Shown piece by piece: positions 17,252-26,663 of a stretch of 64,000 nt of DNA (the first letter of the stretch is position 1; each line of letters begins with the position of its first letter). Source of the DNA: JAHDNZ01 sp036721855 (lineage in GTDB: Bacteria; Bacillota; DTU065); NCBI GenBank assembly GCA_036721855.1, contig DAIMKF010000002.1:1-64000 (forward strand), written 5' to 3'. A program made the translations under genes and the position numbers. Below the pieces are notes generated by a model. That model was not told the DNA's origin, did not search any database, and was given only the letters and a program-made list of their open reading frames with translations.

Positions 17252-19813
17252 AGAAAATTTTTACCCTCATTGCTTTTAGTTCTGGTTTTGATAATACCGG
17301 TTTTAAGCAAATATTATACCCTTGAAGGACCGGACTTTTATGTTCACTTTCCTAAAGGGTATGAAGATTTAGCTGCCAAACTAATGGTGCAAGCCGAAGA
17401 TATAATGCCTCGTTTAGGTCAGGAAATGAAGGGGCAAATTAACGGTAAAACACACTTAGTGATTGAAGATCGTCTGGACATATCCAATGGCTATACTGCC
17501 AACTATGCGTATCCTCTAATCTCCTTTTTCCCAGTTTTCCCTGATGACATGCTTATGGGGGGACTTGGCCCAGGTGTAGGTGACTGGTTTGAGATGCTGC
17601 TTTGGCATGAGGGAACCCATTTATATCACTTAGAGATGCAAGACCCCATCTCTTATGCCATGAGTTATTTGTTTGGCAGAGAGCTGTTTTATTATCCGTT
17701 GTGGCAATCACCTGCATCTAACCTTGAAGGTCTTGCTGTCTATAACGAAACTAAATATCAGAACTTTGGCCGTGGTAGTGATGCTATCTATCGCATGATA
17801 TTAGATGCTGCCATTGATGCCGGAGACCTACCTGATCCAAAACTGGTATTAGGTCGCTATGAACTGGATCGTTTTGATTTGGCAGGATTTTACTATCTGT
17901 ATGGCTGGAACTTTATGGAGTTTTTGGCCGAAAAATATGATCCTCATGCACCTTTAACACTGCAAACGTTTTTTTTGGAAAAAAGAGGTGGACTATTCTT
18001 ATCGCAATTTGACTCAGCTTTGATTGCCCTGACCGGGAAAAAATATACCACCCTGGCTAAAGAGTGGCAAAGCTGGCTCAAAGAAAACTATGACCTGCCT
18101 GAATTAACTCCCGAGGGTAAGACCTACCCCAACTCAGGTTATTATATCTTCCCTGGTTTTTTCCAAGAAAATTACTTTTACTATGCTCAGACCGAGAAAG
18201 TCTCTCCCGGACTGTATCGGATGAACCTAGAAAACGAACAAGAAGAGTTATTAGCTCACATTCCTAATATCTATGGTTCAATATCTCAAGATAGGTTGGG
18301 TAAGATCTATTTTACTAAGCTGGATCAGGACCAAAAAGGCAACCTTTTTTTTAATATCTACTGTTACGATAAGAAACGAATTGAGCCGGTAATTGTTGGG
18401 GAAAGAGCCTATCTTCCCTACCCACTTGGTTTAGATACGATCTACTACCTAAGACATATAGCCGGAAAAGGTAATGCTCTTTACAAAAAAACAGCTGATC
18501 AAGAAGCAGAGCTTGTTTATCAGTCAAAACCGGGTGAGGAGATTCTTCAATATGTTGTCGGCAGCACCGGCGTGGTTTTTGCCTCCATCTGGCGCGAAGG
18601 TGGCTTTACCGATCTTGCTCGCATCCGAGAGGGAGAGATCTACTATTTTACCAATGATAGCTATAGTGATACCTATCCGCTTTTAAGCAACGACGAAACT
18701 TCTCTTTACTTCCAATCAAATCGAGATGGACATTATGGCATCTGGGTTTTCGATCTTATCTCTAGAAATGTAGCTCCTGTTGTAAATAATCATTATGGTG
18801 CATTTAAACCTGTCCTAAATAAAAATAACAACCAAAATGAACTTGCTTTTGTTAGTTATACACATCAAGGGCTTAGGCTTGGTATCTATAACTGGCCCGG
18901 CGATGCTAACTGGGAGTTTATAGAAGATGAAGAACTCCCAGAACCCAAAGTCTACCCTAAGATTGTTGATCTTCTCGAAGATGGTTATACTCTCAAACAA
19001 TATTCTGGTCCTGCTTGGTTAAAACCAGTATCATGGTCGCCATCATTTATTGGTGCTATACTAACCGGTTCTGATCCTCTACAGACCTATTTATACTCTT
19101 TGGGTTATAATTACAATCCTCTAGAAAACATACCCTTGCCCAAACATAATCTAAGCCTATCCCTTGGCTACTATCTTAATCCCTTGCACAGAGTCTCGCT
19201 CTCGTATAACACAACCTTTAGCGACTCTTTCTTATTATGTGGATACCAGGGAAAGATTCCTTCCGGAAAAAATAGCTATGAGTTGGAGACTGGTTTTGAT
19301 AACCAAGGTAATCTTTCAGGTAGCTTAGCTTATGTAATGCCTTGGGGTAAAAAGAATCTCAACGGTTATAACTATATCTTTGGCGATCTCTCATATAACT
19401 TCGCTCATACTAAACTTGGTTTTAACGGTGGTTCCGGAATGAATTTAATATTCAACCCCAACTTAAACTGGTCGACAAAACTTCATGGAAATCATTGCCC
19501 TTCTGGTTTTGACTCACCCGGTTCTGACTTTTTGGGTCAAAATATTTTAATTCTAAACACTAAATTAAACTATGTTTTTGCTCGCCCCATGTGGGTTTTG
19601 GGAGCTTCTTCAACCATGTGGTCTGAAAAGATGCAGCTATCCCCCTTAGCCACCTTAATTATAGGTGAAAAAGATTGGGATTTAGGGATTGGGGCAGAAC
19701 TTAAAAATACCACTAACTTAATGTTTGGTACTTTCCCTATCACCTTTGGTTTAAAGTCAATCTATTGGCCAAAGGTAAATAAAGTTTTACTCTCTCCCGT
19801 TTTTGAGTTCTAA
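17249..19813 (+). CDS. Secreted zinc metallopeptidase with beta-propeller and C-terminal barrel-like region
   Basis: 854 aa. The signal peptide is residues 1-20. A gluzincin-like catalytic site follows, HEGTH at residues 120-124 with candidate third-ligand glutamates in NLEGLAVYNE (160, 166). From about 290 to 590 come TolB-like propeller repeats (for example NDETSLYFQSNRDGHYGIWV). The last ~230 residues alternate polar and hydrophobic strands with many Tyr/Leu/Gly, and the protein ends in Phe (SPVFEF), as in outer-membrane beta-barrels. I infer a cell-surface or outer-membrane-anchored peptidase. Similar HExxH-propeller-barrel proteins occur in diderm bacteria. It is monocistronic, with its own terminator. 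Substrate unknown. Confidence 0.7.
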   Translation: MRKFLPSLLLVLVLIIPVLSKYYTLEGPDFYVHFPKGYEDLAAKLMVQAEDIMPRLGQEMKGQINGKTHLVIEDRLDISNGYTANYAYPLISFFPVFPDDMLMGGLGPGVGDWFEMLLWHEGTHLYHLEMQDPISYAMSYLFGRELFYYPLWQSPASNLEGLAVYNETKYQNFGRGSDAIYRMILDAAIDAGDLPDPKLVLGRYELDRFDLAGFYYLYGWNFMEFLAEKYDPHAPLTLQTFFLEKRGGLFLSQFDSALIALTGKKYTTLAKEWQSWLKENYDLPELTPEGKTYPNSGYYIFPGFFQENYFYYAQTEKVSPGLYRMNLENEQEELLAHIPNIYGSISQDRLGKIYFTKLDQDQKGNLFFNIYCYDKKRIEPVIVGERAYLPYPLGLDTIYYLRHIAGKGNALYKKTADQEAELVYQSKPGEEILQYVVGSTGVVFASIWREGGFTDLARIREGEIYYFTNDSYSDTYPLLSNDETSLYFQSNRDGHYGIWVFDLISRNVAPVVNNHYGAFKPVLNKNNNQNELAFVSYTHQGLRLGIYNWPGDANWEFIEDEELPEPKVYPKIVDLLEDGYTLKQYSGPAWLKPVSWSPSFIGAILTGSDPLQTYLYSLGYNYNPLENIPLPKHNLSLSLGYYLNPLHRVSLSYNTTFSDSFLLCGYQGKIPSGKNSYELETGFDNQGNLSGSLAYVMPWGKKNLNGYNYIFGDLSYNFAHTKLGFNGGSGMNLIFNPNLNWSTKLHGNHCPSGFDSPGSDFLGQNILILNTKLNYVFARPMWVLGASSTMWSEKMQLSPLATLIIGEKDWDLGIGAELKNTTNLMFGTFPITFGLKSIYWPKVNKVLLSPVFEF

Positions 19814-19852
19814 ATAATTCTTTTTTTAATATAGCCAACTCTTTAGAAAAAT

Positions 19853-19886
19853 AAGCCTGAGATGTTTTTCTCAGGCTTACAGACTT
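19853..19886 (+). terminator. Intrinsic terminator of the metallopeptidase gene
   Basis: AAGCCTGAG (19853-19861) and CTCAGGCTT (19870-19878) form a 9-bp perfect stem with an 8-nt loop, followed by ACAGACTTTTT. It lies 40 nt past the stop. Confidence 0.8.
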
Positions 19887-20122
19887 TTTAAGATCTTTTG
19901 TTGCTAATTTCTAAATTGGAATATAGCTGAAAGTCTTAGTATCTTTTCTCCCTCAAGATAAATCTCCCAATTCACAGGTTTTGTTAACAAAACAGCTATT
20001 TTTTGACAGATTCTCGGCCACTTGAAAAAGAGATTTTAAGACCACATTTTTTTTCTGGCAGCTGAGATTTGTCTGAGATAGCAATTCGTTTGATCTATCT
20101 TGTTGATCACTTAAAATAGCAA
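19887..20122. other. Convergent gap, no gene recognised
   Basis: Holds the palindrome TTTTGTTAACAAAA around 19980-19993, which may be a weak terminator for the minus-strand RIC gene. A stop-free minus-strand frame exists but has no start codon with a ribosome binding site, so I do not call it. Confidence 0.4.
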
Positions 20123-20812
20123 TTAACTTAGCTTTGCTTTTACCTTGGGATGAAGAAGGTTGTTTTCCAAGTGGATATGCAAAAATGTCTCTCTTTCTAG
20201 TTCTTTTAAGAATTTATACACTAGCCTATAGCTTGTGCAAGCATCTTTGGGTTGAGTATAATCGTGACTTAGCTTCTTGTTACTTTTTAAAAGTTTCCCT
20301 GCCCTTTGATGATCACTTTCAATCTCTTTGATGATACGACCTAGTTTAGCGTTATCCAGTGCTTTTTTATCTTTATCCAGTTCTTTTATCAGTGGGAAAA
20401 TGTTCTTTTCTTCCTTGCTGATATGAGCGGTTAGTTCTTCTTTGAGAATTATAAAGTTGTCGTAGATATCAAACAGTTCTGGGTGATTATCGCTATGGAC
20501 ATCGCGTACTCTTTTTAGCAAAGCTGAAATTTCTGGTAGTTTTTGTTTTAAATATTTATGGTGAGTTTTTTCTATAAAATTTACCAGTTGGGTTAAGGTG
20601 CTATCTTGTAAAGAGTCTTCTTCCGTAGTTTTTAAGCTCTCTATCTCAGCCAAAATATTTTCCAGCGAAGATTTGGTATCATATACGGCCTCAGATAACT
20701 TTCTTTGCCCTCCACAGCAAAAATCAATTCCATGACGAGTAAATACATTAGCCGCCTTAGGGTTTTCCAGTACAATATCGCCCACAAACCTTTCGAGAAT
20801 ATTGTTACTCAT
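20123..20812 (-). CDS. RIC family iron-sulfur cluster repair di-iron protein (ScdA/YtfE)
   Basis: 229 aa from the ATG at 20812 (AAGGAGGG box); a longer frame to 20947 overlaps the upstream gene and lacks a site. The N-terminal ScdA_N domain carries ENPKAANVFTRHGIDFCCGG. Hemerythrin-like helices follow, with the His/Glu ligands THHKYL, HSDNHPELFDIYDNF, HISKEEKNIFPLI, ESDHQRAG and FLHIHLENNLLHPKV. The family repairs Fe-S clusters damaged by nitric oxide or oxidants by releasing iron from a di-iron centre. That fits an anaerobe rich in Fe-S enzymes, such as the hydrogenase encoded at 58-62 kb. Confidence 0.92.
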   Translation of the reverse strand: MSNNILERFVGDIVLENPKAANVFTRHGIDFCCGGQRKLSEAVYDTKSSLENILAEIESLKTTEEDSLQDSTLTQLVNFIEKTHHKYLKQKLPEISALLKRVRDVHSDNHPELFDIYDNFIILKEELTAHISKEEKNIFPLIKELDKDKKALDNAKLGRIIKEIESDHQRAGKLLKSNKKLSHDYTQPKDACTSYRLVYKFLKELERETFLHIHLENNLLHPKVKAKLS

Positions 20813-20934
20813 TTTTGCCCTCCTTGGCTTTGTTATTCTTAATTTAAGCTTAACAGGGCAATTTAAAACATTCTTTGAGTACAAACAGTTTTCCAAAAAC
20901 TTCCTGAGATTATTGCAGCTATCTAAAGATCCCC

Positions 20935-21558
20935 TTACCAGTACCAAACTATACTTAAACCTGCATAAGTGTTAGGCCAGAGCCGTAAAATGTGTTCCTC
21001 AAAACCTAAATTATGGTTTTCATATTGATATTCATCAGCTTTAAGATAAGTGGCCTCAAGGCCATAGTCGGCTAAAAAACTTAGATGTTCTGTGATTTTT
21101 AACCTCACTCCACTACCAAAACGCCAAAACTCCCAGATCTCTTTGTATTCGCAATCTTCTAGGTCATCTCGCTCTGGGATTGGAAGCCAAGGTAGATCAA
21201 GAGTAGAATCGCCATACAATATCGCTTGGGAATAGCGAATTTGAACATAGGGTGTAACTTTTTGAGGACTGAGTTTTTCCAATCTAAAGCTTACTGTGGG
21301 CAAAATCGAGCAATGCAGGGCAGAAAAGAAACTATCATTCTCATTATCGAAGTAGTCTTTACGTTCCCAACTCATAGCCTCACCTTTAAAACCTATTCCA
21401 GCTTGAAGGCTGATTACAAATGGCTCAACTTCCCAATCATAACCAATAAGACCAAACTGGGGCATATTTTCTTGTTTGGGGCTAAAGGTGAATTGCCATT
21501 TGGCACCTGCCTGCAAAGATAGTAAAAAAATAAGCGCCCATAATAACCAGTTTTTCAT
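20935..21558 (-). CDS. Small outer-membrane beta-barrel-like protein
   Basis: 207 aa. The signal peptide is MKNWLLWALIFLLSLQAGA. After cleavage the protein is a series of amphipathic strands with aromatic girdles (for example WEVEPFVISLQAGIGFKG, RFGSGVRLKITEHLSFLADYG), ending AGLSIVWYW with a terminal Trp. That is the layout of an 8-stranded outer-membrane barrel. There is no sequence identity to a named family that I recognise. A GGAGG box is present. It is followed by the RIC gene with ~120 nt between stop and start. It supports a diderm envelope. Confidence 0.6.
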   Translation of the reverse strand: MKNWLLWALIFLLSLQAGAKWQFTFSPKQENMPQFGLIGYDWEVEPFVISLQAGIGFKGEAMSWERKDYFDNENDSFFSALHCSILPTVSFRLEKLSPQKVTPYVQIRYSQAILYGDSTLDLPWLPIPERDDLEDCEYKEIWEFWRFGSGVRLKITEHLSFLADYGLEATYLKADEYQYENHNLGFEEHILRLWPNTYAGLSIVWYW

Positions 21559-21645
21559 GCTAATCCTCCTCTGGTTTTTAGGTGCTTATCTAGATGTATC
21601 TCTTTTTTTATTTTTTTGACAAAAAAACAAATAATCCTGCCTAAG

Positions 21646-22638
21646 TTAAGTTATTTTTCTCACCGGAACTGCTTTTTTAAGTGCTAGTTCAATCTCGGTT
21701 CCATCTGGTTTAATAGAGGCTGAATCTAATTCTAAATAATGCAATAGACCAAATATTGTTTTAACTACATATAAAGTTGCAAAGCCAAGATAGCTGCTAG
21801 ATAAAATTGTACCATTTGTTCCGGCTCCTTCCATTAGATGTTCCGGTCTGATAGCAAAGAGATAACTGCCATCTTCTAAAGCAGTATCCAGTTTCATATT
21901 TCCCCAGCTAAGTGTTTTGTTACAAATAACTAACTCTAAAAGATTGACCTTGCCAAAGAAACCAGCCACATGTTCTGTTTTAGGCTTAGTGTAGATCTCA
22001 AAAGGCTCTGCCACTTGAACAATCCTGCCTTCCTGCATTAAGGCCACTCTGTCCGAAAGGCTCAAAGCTTCTTCCTGATTGTGGGTTACAAAGATAATGG
22101 TTAGACCAAGTTTTTTTTGCAGCTCCTTTATTTCTTCACGCAGTGACTGCCGCAATGACGGATCTAAAGCAGCAAAAGGTTCATCTAAAAGAAGTAGTTC
22201 TGGTTTAACAGCCAAAGTTCTGGCTAAGGCTACCCGCTGCTGTTCTCCCCCAGAAAGATGCCTGATCGAACGTTCTTTTAGAGAGGTAAGTTGAAAAAGA
22301 TCCAGCAACTCTTGGAGACGTTTTTCTTTTTTGACCTTAGATTTATGACTGATTCCATAGAGAATATTTTCGCTTACGTTTAAGTGGGGGAAAAGAGCAT
22401 AATCTTGAAAAACCAGACCAAATTTCCTTTTTTGGGGCTGTAAATTGGTGATGTCTTTTTTTCCAAACAGAATCTTACCACTATCAGAGCTTTCAAGGCC
22501 GGCTAGAAGCCTTAAAGTAGTTGTCTTGCCACAACCACTTGGACCTAATAAAGAAAAAAATTCACCTTGATTTATCTTAAAATCCAGTTGGATATTAAAA
22601 TCTTGATAGTCTTTTCTTAATTCGATAACTTCAAGCAT
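21646..22638 (-). CDS. thiQ: Thiamine ABC transporter ATP-binding protein
   Basis: 330 aa from the ATG at 22638 (GGGGGG box), overlapping thiP by 8 nt. Walker A GPSGCGKTT, Q-loop VFQDYALFPHLNV, signature LSGGEQQRVALARTLA, Walker B LLLLDEPFAALD, H-loop THNQEEAL. A ~100-residue C-terminal extension resembles the TOBE-like regulatory domain of FbpC/PotA-type ATPases. The assignment to thiamine comes from the TPP riboswitch and the ThiB-like binding protein at the head of the operon. Confidence 0.85.
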   Translation of the reverse strand: MLEVIELRKDYQDFNIQLDFKINQGEFFSLLGPSGCGKTTTLRLLAGLESSDSGKILFGKKDITNLQPQKRKFGLVFQDYALFPHLNVSENILYGISHKSKVKKEKRLQELLDLFQLTSLKERSIRHLSGGEQQRVALARTLAVKPELLLLDEPFAALDPSLRQSLREEIKELQKKLGLTIIFVTHNQEEALSLSDRVALMQEGRIVQVAEPFEIYTKPKTEHVAGFFGKVNLLELVICNKTLSWGNMKLDTALEDGSYLFAIRPEHLMEGAGTNGTILSSSYLGFATLYVVKTIFGLLHYLELDSASIKPDGTEIELALKKAVPVRKIT

Positions 22639-24199
22639 GGGTTTTCCCCCCTTGAGATTCAATAAGAACAAAAAGTAAGATAAAAAGCACAGCTAAAAGC
22701 GTTCCCAAGGCTGTTCCTTCAGGGAAACTATAGTGTCCAATCAAGCGATATAAAGCTACCGTAAAAGTTACAAATCTACCTTCCCCAACTAACATAACCC
22801 CGGAGAGATCCCCTAGTGAAAGGGCCATACCATAAGCAAAAGCAGAATTAAGTGCCGGCTTAAGCAGGGGGAGATAGATCTTTTTTAGGATCTCTTTTTC
22901 TGTAGAGCCAAGCAAAGCTGCTGCCATGGCATATTCCGGGTTAATCTCTTCTAAACCAAGACTAATAATTGAGTAGACTACTGGAAAGGAAATAAAGATC
23001 TGGGTGCAGACCATCAAAATAGGTACCGGTAACCAGTTTTTCATGGTAAGTAAAACACCAAAACCATATGACATCATAGAGACTCCTAGAGGGATAAGAA
23101 AAAACGGTCTGAGTTTGGGAAAATACTTAGCTAAAACATAAGCCAATATGACGGCTGAAAAACTGCTCACTGCAGCTAATAATAAACTATTTACAAACAC
23201 CTGCCATATAGGTAGGCCTAAGATCCTTTCTACCTTTGGCGAAAAAAGACTAAGGTAGTTGGCTATTGTAAAAATTCCGTCCCTACTTTGAAAAGAACGC
23301 ACTACAAGGGCCAGCAAGGGACCGCCAAAAAGTAAAAGAAGAAGAGCAAAATATAAATACAAAAGGATCTTTATCCACCAGCGTTTTTCCCTTTTTAAGA
23401 GTTTAGCTTGACAAGACAAAAAGGCCTTCTCTACATCATCTGTGCGCTTGGCAAGATAATTAACCACACTAATAAAGAAAAAGGAAATTACTAGTTGTAC
23501 AAAGGCAACCAAATGAGCTTTCTCTAGATTTAAGCGCCTGGCGAGGGTATAGATATAGACTTCAAGAGTACTAAAAGATATTCCCCCAAACACTAAAACC
23601 ACAGCAAAGCTAAGTGACGAATACAAAAAAGCCAGTAAGGTAGCATAAGCTATCGCTGGCCAAAGAAGTGGTAATTCAACGCGGAAAAACGTTTTTAAAG
23701 GAGAATCTCCTAAAACATAGGCCGACTCTTTTAGTCTAAGGTTAAGCTTTTCCCAGGTTGAGCCAACTATCCTGATGCTTAAAGAAAAATTGTAAAAAAC
23801 ATGGGCAAAAACAATACCTGTAAAGCTATAAAGAAAAGTTTTGGTATTAAAGGTACGGGCAAAAAAACCCATCTGACCATAGTAGATAATCATGGCCAGA
23901 ACGACTAAAATGCTTGGTAAAATAAAGGGAATCATAGTTAGATTCCTAAGCAACTTTTTACCCTTAAACTCATAATGAGAAAAAAAGTACGCTCCGGGGA
24001 GACCTACCAGTAAACTTATTACCGCACTTAAAAGTGCTTGTCGATAAGTAAATTGGAGGGCCTTTAATAAAGAAGGATCGTTAAACAACTCGAAAACTAG
24101 GGAGGATAAATTGGGAAGAGCTAGAAGCCTGGCAAAAAGTCCCCCTAGTGGTAGATAGATAACTACTGCTAAAACTAAAAGGATTATAAATCGCCACAT
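22631..24199 (-). CDS. thiP: Thiamine ABC transporter permease (fused two-domain)
   Basis: 522 aa with about twelve membrane helices in two homologous halves. Each half carries a BPD-type EAA loop (around residue 155: ESAYVLGDSPLKTFFRVELPLL; around residue 425: EYAMAAALLGSTEKEILKKIYLPLL). This double layout is typical of ThiP and FbpB permeases. It sits between thiB and thiQ in one minus-strand operon. A GGAGGG box is upstream of the ATG. Confidence 0.87.
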   Translation of the reverse strand: MWRFIILLVLAVVIYLPLGGLFARLLALPNLSSLVFELFNDPSLLKALQFTYRQALLSAVISLLVGLPGAYFFSHYEFKGKKLLRNLTMIPFILPSILVVLAMIIYYGQMGFFARTFNTKTFLYSFTGIVFAHVFYNFSLSIRIVGSTWEKLNLRLKESAYVLGDSPLKTFFRVELPLLWPAIAYATLLAFLYSSLSFAVVLVFGGISFSTLEVYIYTLARRLNLEKAHLVAFVQLVISFFFISVVNYLAKRTDDVEKAFLSCQAKLLKREKRWWIKILLYLYFALLLLLFGGPLLALVVRSFQSRDGIFTIANYLSLFSPKVERILGLPIWQVFVNSLLLAAVSSFSAVILAYVLAKYFPKLRPFFLIPLGVSMMSYGFGVLLTMKNWLPVPILMVCTQIFISFPVVYSIISLGLEEINPEYAMAAALLGSTEKEILKKIYLPLLKPALNSAFAYGMALSLGDLSGVMLVGEGRFVTFTVALYRLIGHYSFPEGTALGTLLAVLFILLFVLIESQGGKTHA

Positions 24200-24251
24200 C
24201 TTCCAGCCCTCCTTGCCAATAGCCCTACTTTATTTAATATGAGCAGCTAGC

Positions 24252-25262
24252 TTATCTCATAACATTTTCCCAGTCTTTTAACCATTGTTCCAGTTTATCA
24301 TGTACCTCTTGCAAGTCTATTCTTCGGTTGAGAATCTCCTTGGCTTGAGCGGCAATTCTAAATGACTCGGGAAGCTTGGCATCAATCCTTACCGGGTACA
24401 TAAACTGAGACTCGGTTAGAGCTTCTTGCAACTCCAGACTCAATAAATAGTCGATTACAGCTTCTGCTAATTCCGGGTTTTTAGTTCCCTTTACAATACC
24501 TGCACCTTCAATCTGGGCCCAGCTAACCTGATCTAAGACCAGAGCTTTATATCTTTCAGTCTTGTCATACACCAAATGGTAAACCGGGCTAGTGCCATAG
24601 CTTAGGACTAGAGGTGCTTCTCCGTTGGTGTAAATCCCATAAGCCAAGGACCAGTTTGAGGGCATCACCAGGATATTCTTTTTCAGTTCCTTCCAAAAAT
24701 CCAGGTATTTATCTTCTCCGAAGTAGGCAATGGTACTTAATAAAAAGGCCTGCCCCGGAGAGGAAGTCATCGGGTTTGGAATGACAATCTTTTTGGCATA
24801 CTCCGGCTTAATCAGTTCGGCATAGGTTTTAGGTGGCTTTGGCAACAGTTTGGAATCATAATTAAAGGTGATATAACCATAGTCAAAAGGAACCAGGTAA
24901 AAATCTTTAGCAAAAACAAGATCCTCTCTTATCCGGTCAAAAGCCTTTGGTTTATAAGCTCTAAACAGATCGTCTTTTTTAGCATCGACAAGGTAAACCT
25001 CATTAAGGCCTATTACTACATCAGCTAGTGGCTTTTTATTTTCCATAAGCAGCCTGGTGTACATGGCTCCTGTATCTTCAAAAAGAACAAAACGAACCTT
25101 AGCCTGGTATTTTTCCGCCAAATGCTTTTCCATCATCTCCATTAGGGTCTGCCCAAAAGAATCATAACTGTAAATAACTACCTCTTTGGCCTGAGTAATA
25201 ATGTTAAAAAGCAAAATCATTACCAGCAAAGCTCCCAAAATTACGCCCGTAAAACGTTTCAC
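24252..25262 (-). CDS. thiB: Thiamine-binding periplasmic protein ThiB-like
   Basis: 336 aa from a GTG with an AAGGAGG box. The signal peptide is residues 1-26 (ends IITQA) without a lipobox Cys. The mature part matches the ThiB/TbpA family: VVIYSYDSF, LLMENKKPLADVVIGLNEVYLVDA, FDYGYITFNYDSK, PNPMTSSPGQAFLL. It delivers thiamine (or its phosphates) to ThiPQ. Control by the TPP riboswitch directly upstream is strong independent support. The lack of a lipid anchor implies free diffusion in a periplasm. Confidence 0.9.
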   Translation of the reverse strand: MKRFTGVILGALLVMILLFNIITQAKEVVIYSYDSFGQTLMEMMEKHLAEKYQAKVRFVLFEDTGAMYTRLLMENKKPLADVVIGLNEVYLVDAKKDDLFRAYKPKAFDRIREDLVFAKDFYLVPFDYGYITFNYDSKLLPKPPKTYAELIKPEYAKKIVIPNPMTSSPGQAFLLSTIAYFGEDKYLDFWKELKKNILVMPSNWSLAYGIYTNGEAPLVLSYGTSPVYHLVYDKTERYKALVLDQVSWAQIEGAGIVKGTKNPELAEAVIDYLLSLELQEALTESQFMYPVRIDAKLPESFRIAAQAKEILNRRIDLQEVHDKLEQWLKDWENVMR

Positions 25263-25283
25263 AAAGAAACCTCCTTCAAATTT

Positions 25284-25320
25284 GGGGGAAAAAAGCCCTT
25301 TCCCAAAATGGAAAAGGGCT
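25284..25320 (-). terminator. Riboswitch expression-platform terminator
   Basis: On the minus strand AGCCCTTTTCC ... GGGAAAGGGCT forms a near-perfect stem followed by TTTTTT, placed between the TPP aptamer and the thiB ribosome binding site. TPP binding is expected to favour this terminator. Confidence 0.88.
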
Positions 25321-25337
25321 GAAATTCTTTCTAGCTC

Positions 25338-25412
25338 GAAACTCCCTGCGCTAGCATTATCTAGATCAGGTATCGGAGTTTGATCTCAGCCCCAATATGG
25401 AGCACCCCCGTT
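25338..25412 (-). promoter_or_regulatory. TPP riboswitch (THI element) aptamer
   Basis: On the minus strand the conserved elements appear in order: GGGGTGC near the 5' end, GGCTGAGA (25391-25384), ACCTGATCTAGATAATGC and GCGCAGGGA (down to 25343). These are the pyrimidine- and pyrophosphate-binding helices of the thi-box. It controls thiBPQ by attenuation. Confidence 0.95.
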
Positions 25413-25549
25413 CGATTTAATAATTTTATTTATTTAACTTTAACAAAGAGCATCCGGTTTGTCAATCACTATCGGTTCTTTGCACAAAGGAATTTTTGTT
25501 GCTGGCCAAGACTGAAACCATTCTTAACTCACATTTAAGATAATTGGAT

Positions 25550-26317
25550 TTAATGCGCCCGTACAAAAAGGGTAAGCAATGAAGGGATGTGCATATTGCT
25601 TCCTTCAATTCGGTATCCAATACTACCATCATCTAACCGCTTGTGATGAATCGGCATATGTTTAAATGCTTCATGTTCAACTTTTTCATCAAGACCAGCT
25701 TTATCGACAATTTCTTCTATACCGACAAACAAATCAAAATCCCATCTTGTCAGCTCATACAGTGCAAAAAAAACCGTTAACCTGTCAACATCGGCATACT
25801 TTTGTACTTCGCTCCAAAGGTTAAGAATATCCTCCGGCAACAAATTCTGCTGGATCTTTTGATTTGAGAGGAATATCATCCCCTGCTTTGCTACTGTAAC
25901 ACCTTCCGGTTCACTACAAATAGATGTCCCCCAGGTTCCTGGGTTAAGGGCTTTATTAGTATCCCAAGGTAAATAAGCCTTGTAGCCTTTGGAAACAACG
26001 CCTTCATGCAAATAAAGAGCGATTTCACAAGCCAGCGAGAAGCATTCATCTACAGGGGTTTCATGGAATAATCCCTTAATGTCTTTAACAATTTCCTCAC
26101 AATCACCCGCCTTTTTTCGGCCAAAAAGCGTATCCATACTAACCCCGAAATAATCTGCGATGTCAGGCAGTATGGCAGTATCCGGGAAGCAAGCCCCGTT
26201 TTCCCATTTGGATACCGCTTGGTTGGTTATACCAAAAATCTCTGCTAGTTCTTCTTGTGTTAGGCCTTTTTCCTTGCGAAGATTTTGCAATTGCTTATGA
26301 ATGTTGATATTTGACAT
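25550..26317 (-). CDS. XRE-family transcriptional regulator
   Basis: 255 aa. The N-terminal HTH is canonical (LQNLRKEKGLTQEELAEIFGITNQAVSKWENG), then PDTAILPDIADYFGVSMDTLFG. The remaining ~180 residues are a C-terminal domain without a motif I know; it has a helix-rich region and a possible small winged-helix (DIKGLFHETPVDECFSLACE). A GGAGG box lies before the ATG. It is the last gene of the accessory block and is separated from it by ~350 bp, so it may be independently transcribed. Confidence 0.85.
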   Translation of the reverse strand: MSNINIHKQLQNLRKEKGLTQEELAEIFGITNQAVSKWENGACFPDTAILPDIADYFGVSMDTLFGRKKAGDCEEIVKDIKGLFHETPVDECFSLACEIALYLHEGVVSKGYKAYLPWDTNKALNPGTWGTSICSEPEGVTVAKQGMIFLSNQKIQQNLLPEDILNLWSEVQKYADVDRLTVFFALYELTRWDFDLFVGIEEIVDKAGLDEKVEHEAFKHMPIHHKRLDDGSIGYRIEGSNMHIPSLLTLFVRAH

Positions 26318-26663
26318 ATGATTTTTCCTCCTTTTTTTGCTTTGCGTCGTCTTTTTTTAGCTTTAAGGAAATTATAAAACGAATTTGGAGACAAAACCAT
26401 ATATCGTTGTTTGGATACTATCAAACACATTCCAACTAAAGGTTGGAAAACTATAATAGCATTTTGCCTTAGCACAAACAAAACGGATGTCCTTCTAAAG
26501 AGGGCATCGTATCCCGATACTTCTTTCCATTCTAGGTGGGGTAGCCGTAAACTTCACACGCTTCTTATCGGTGAGTGCGACGTCAAAGTCGTGCGTACTT
26601 TGAAGCGATGTGCAATCGACGGAAATACCCTGATGGTAATGGTATTAGTAATTCAAAACCTCC
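26318..26663. other. Gap between the XRE gene and the flavin reductase gene
   Basis: A GAGGAGG motif directly follows the flavin reductase stop on the minus strand and is followed by a ~47-codon frame without a start codon, so a degraded fourth gene is possible. I recognise no family. The XRE promoter should lie at its low-coordinate end. Confidence 0.3.

Noticed and set aside
19887..20122. Stop-free minus-strand frame after the RIC gene with two Cys residues
   Set aside because: It has no start codon with a ribosome binding site and continues from inside the RIC gene in another frame.
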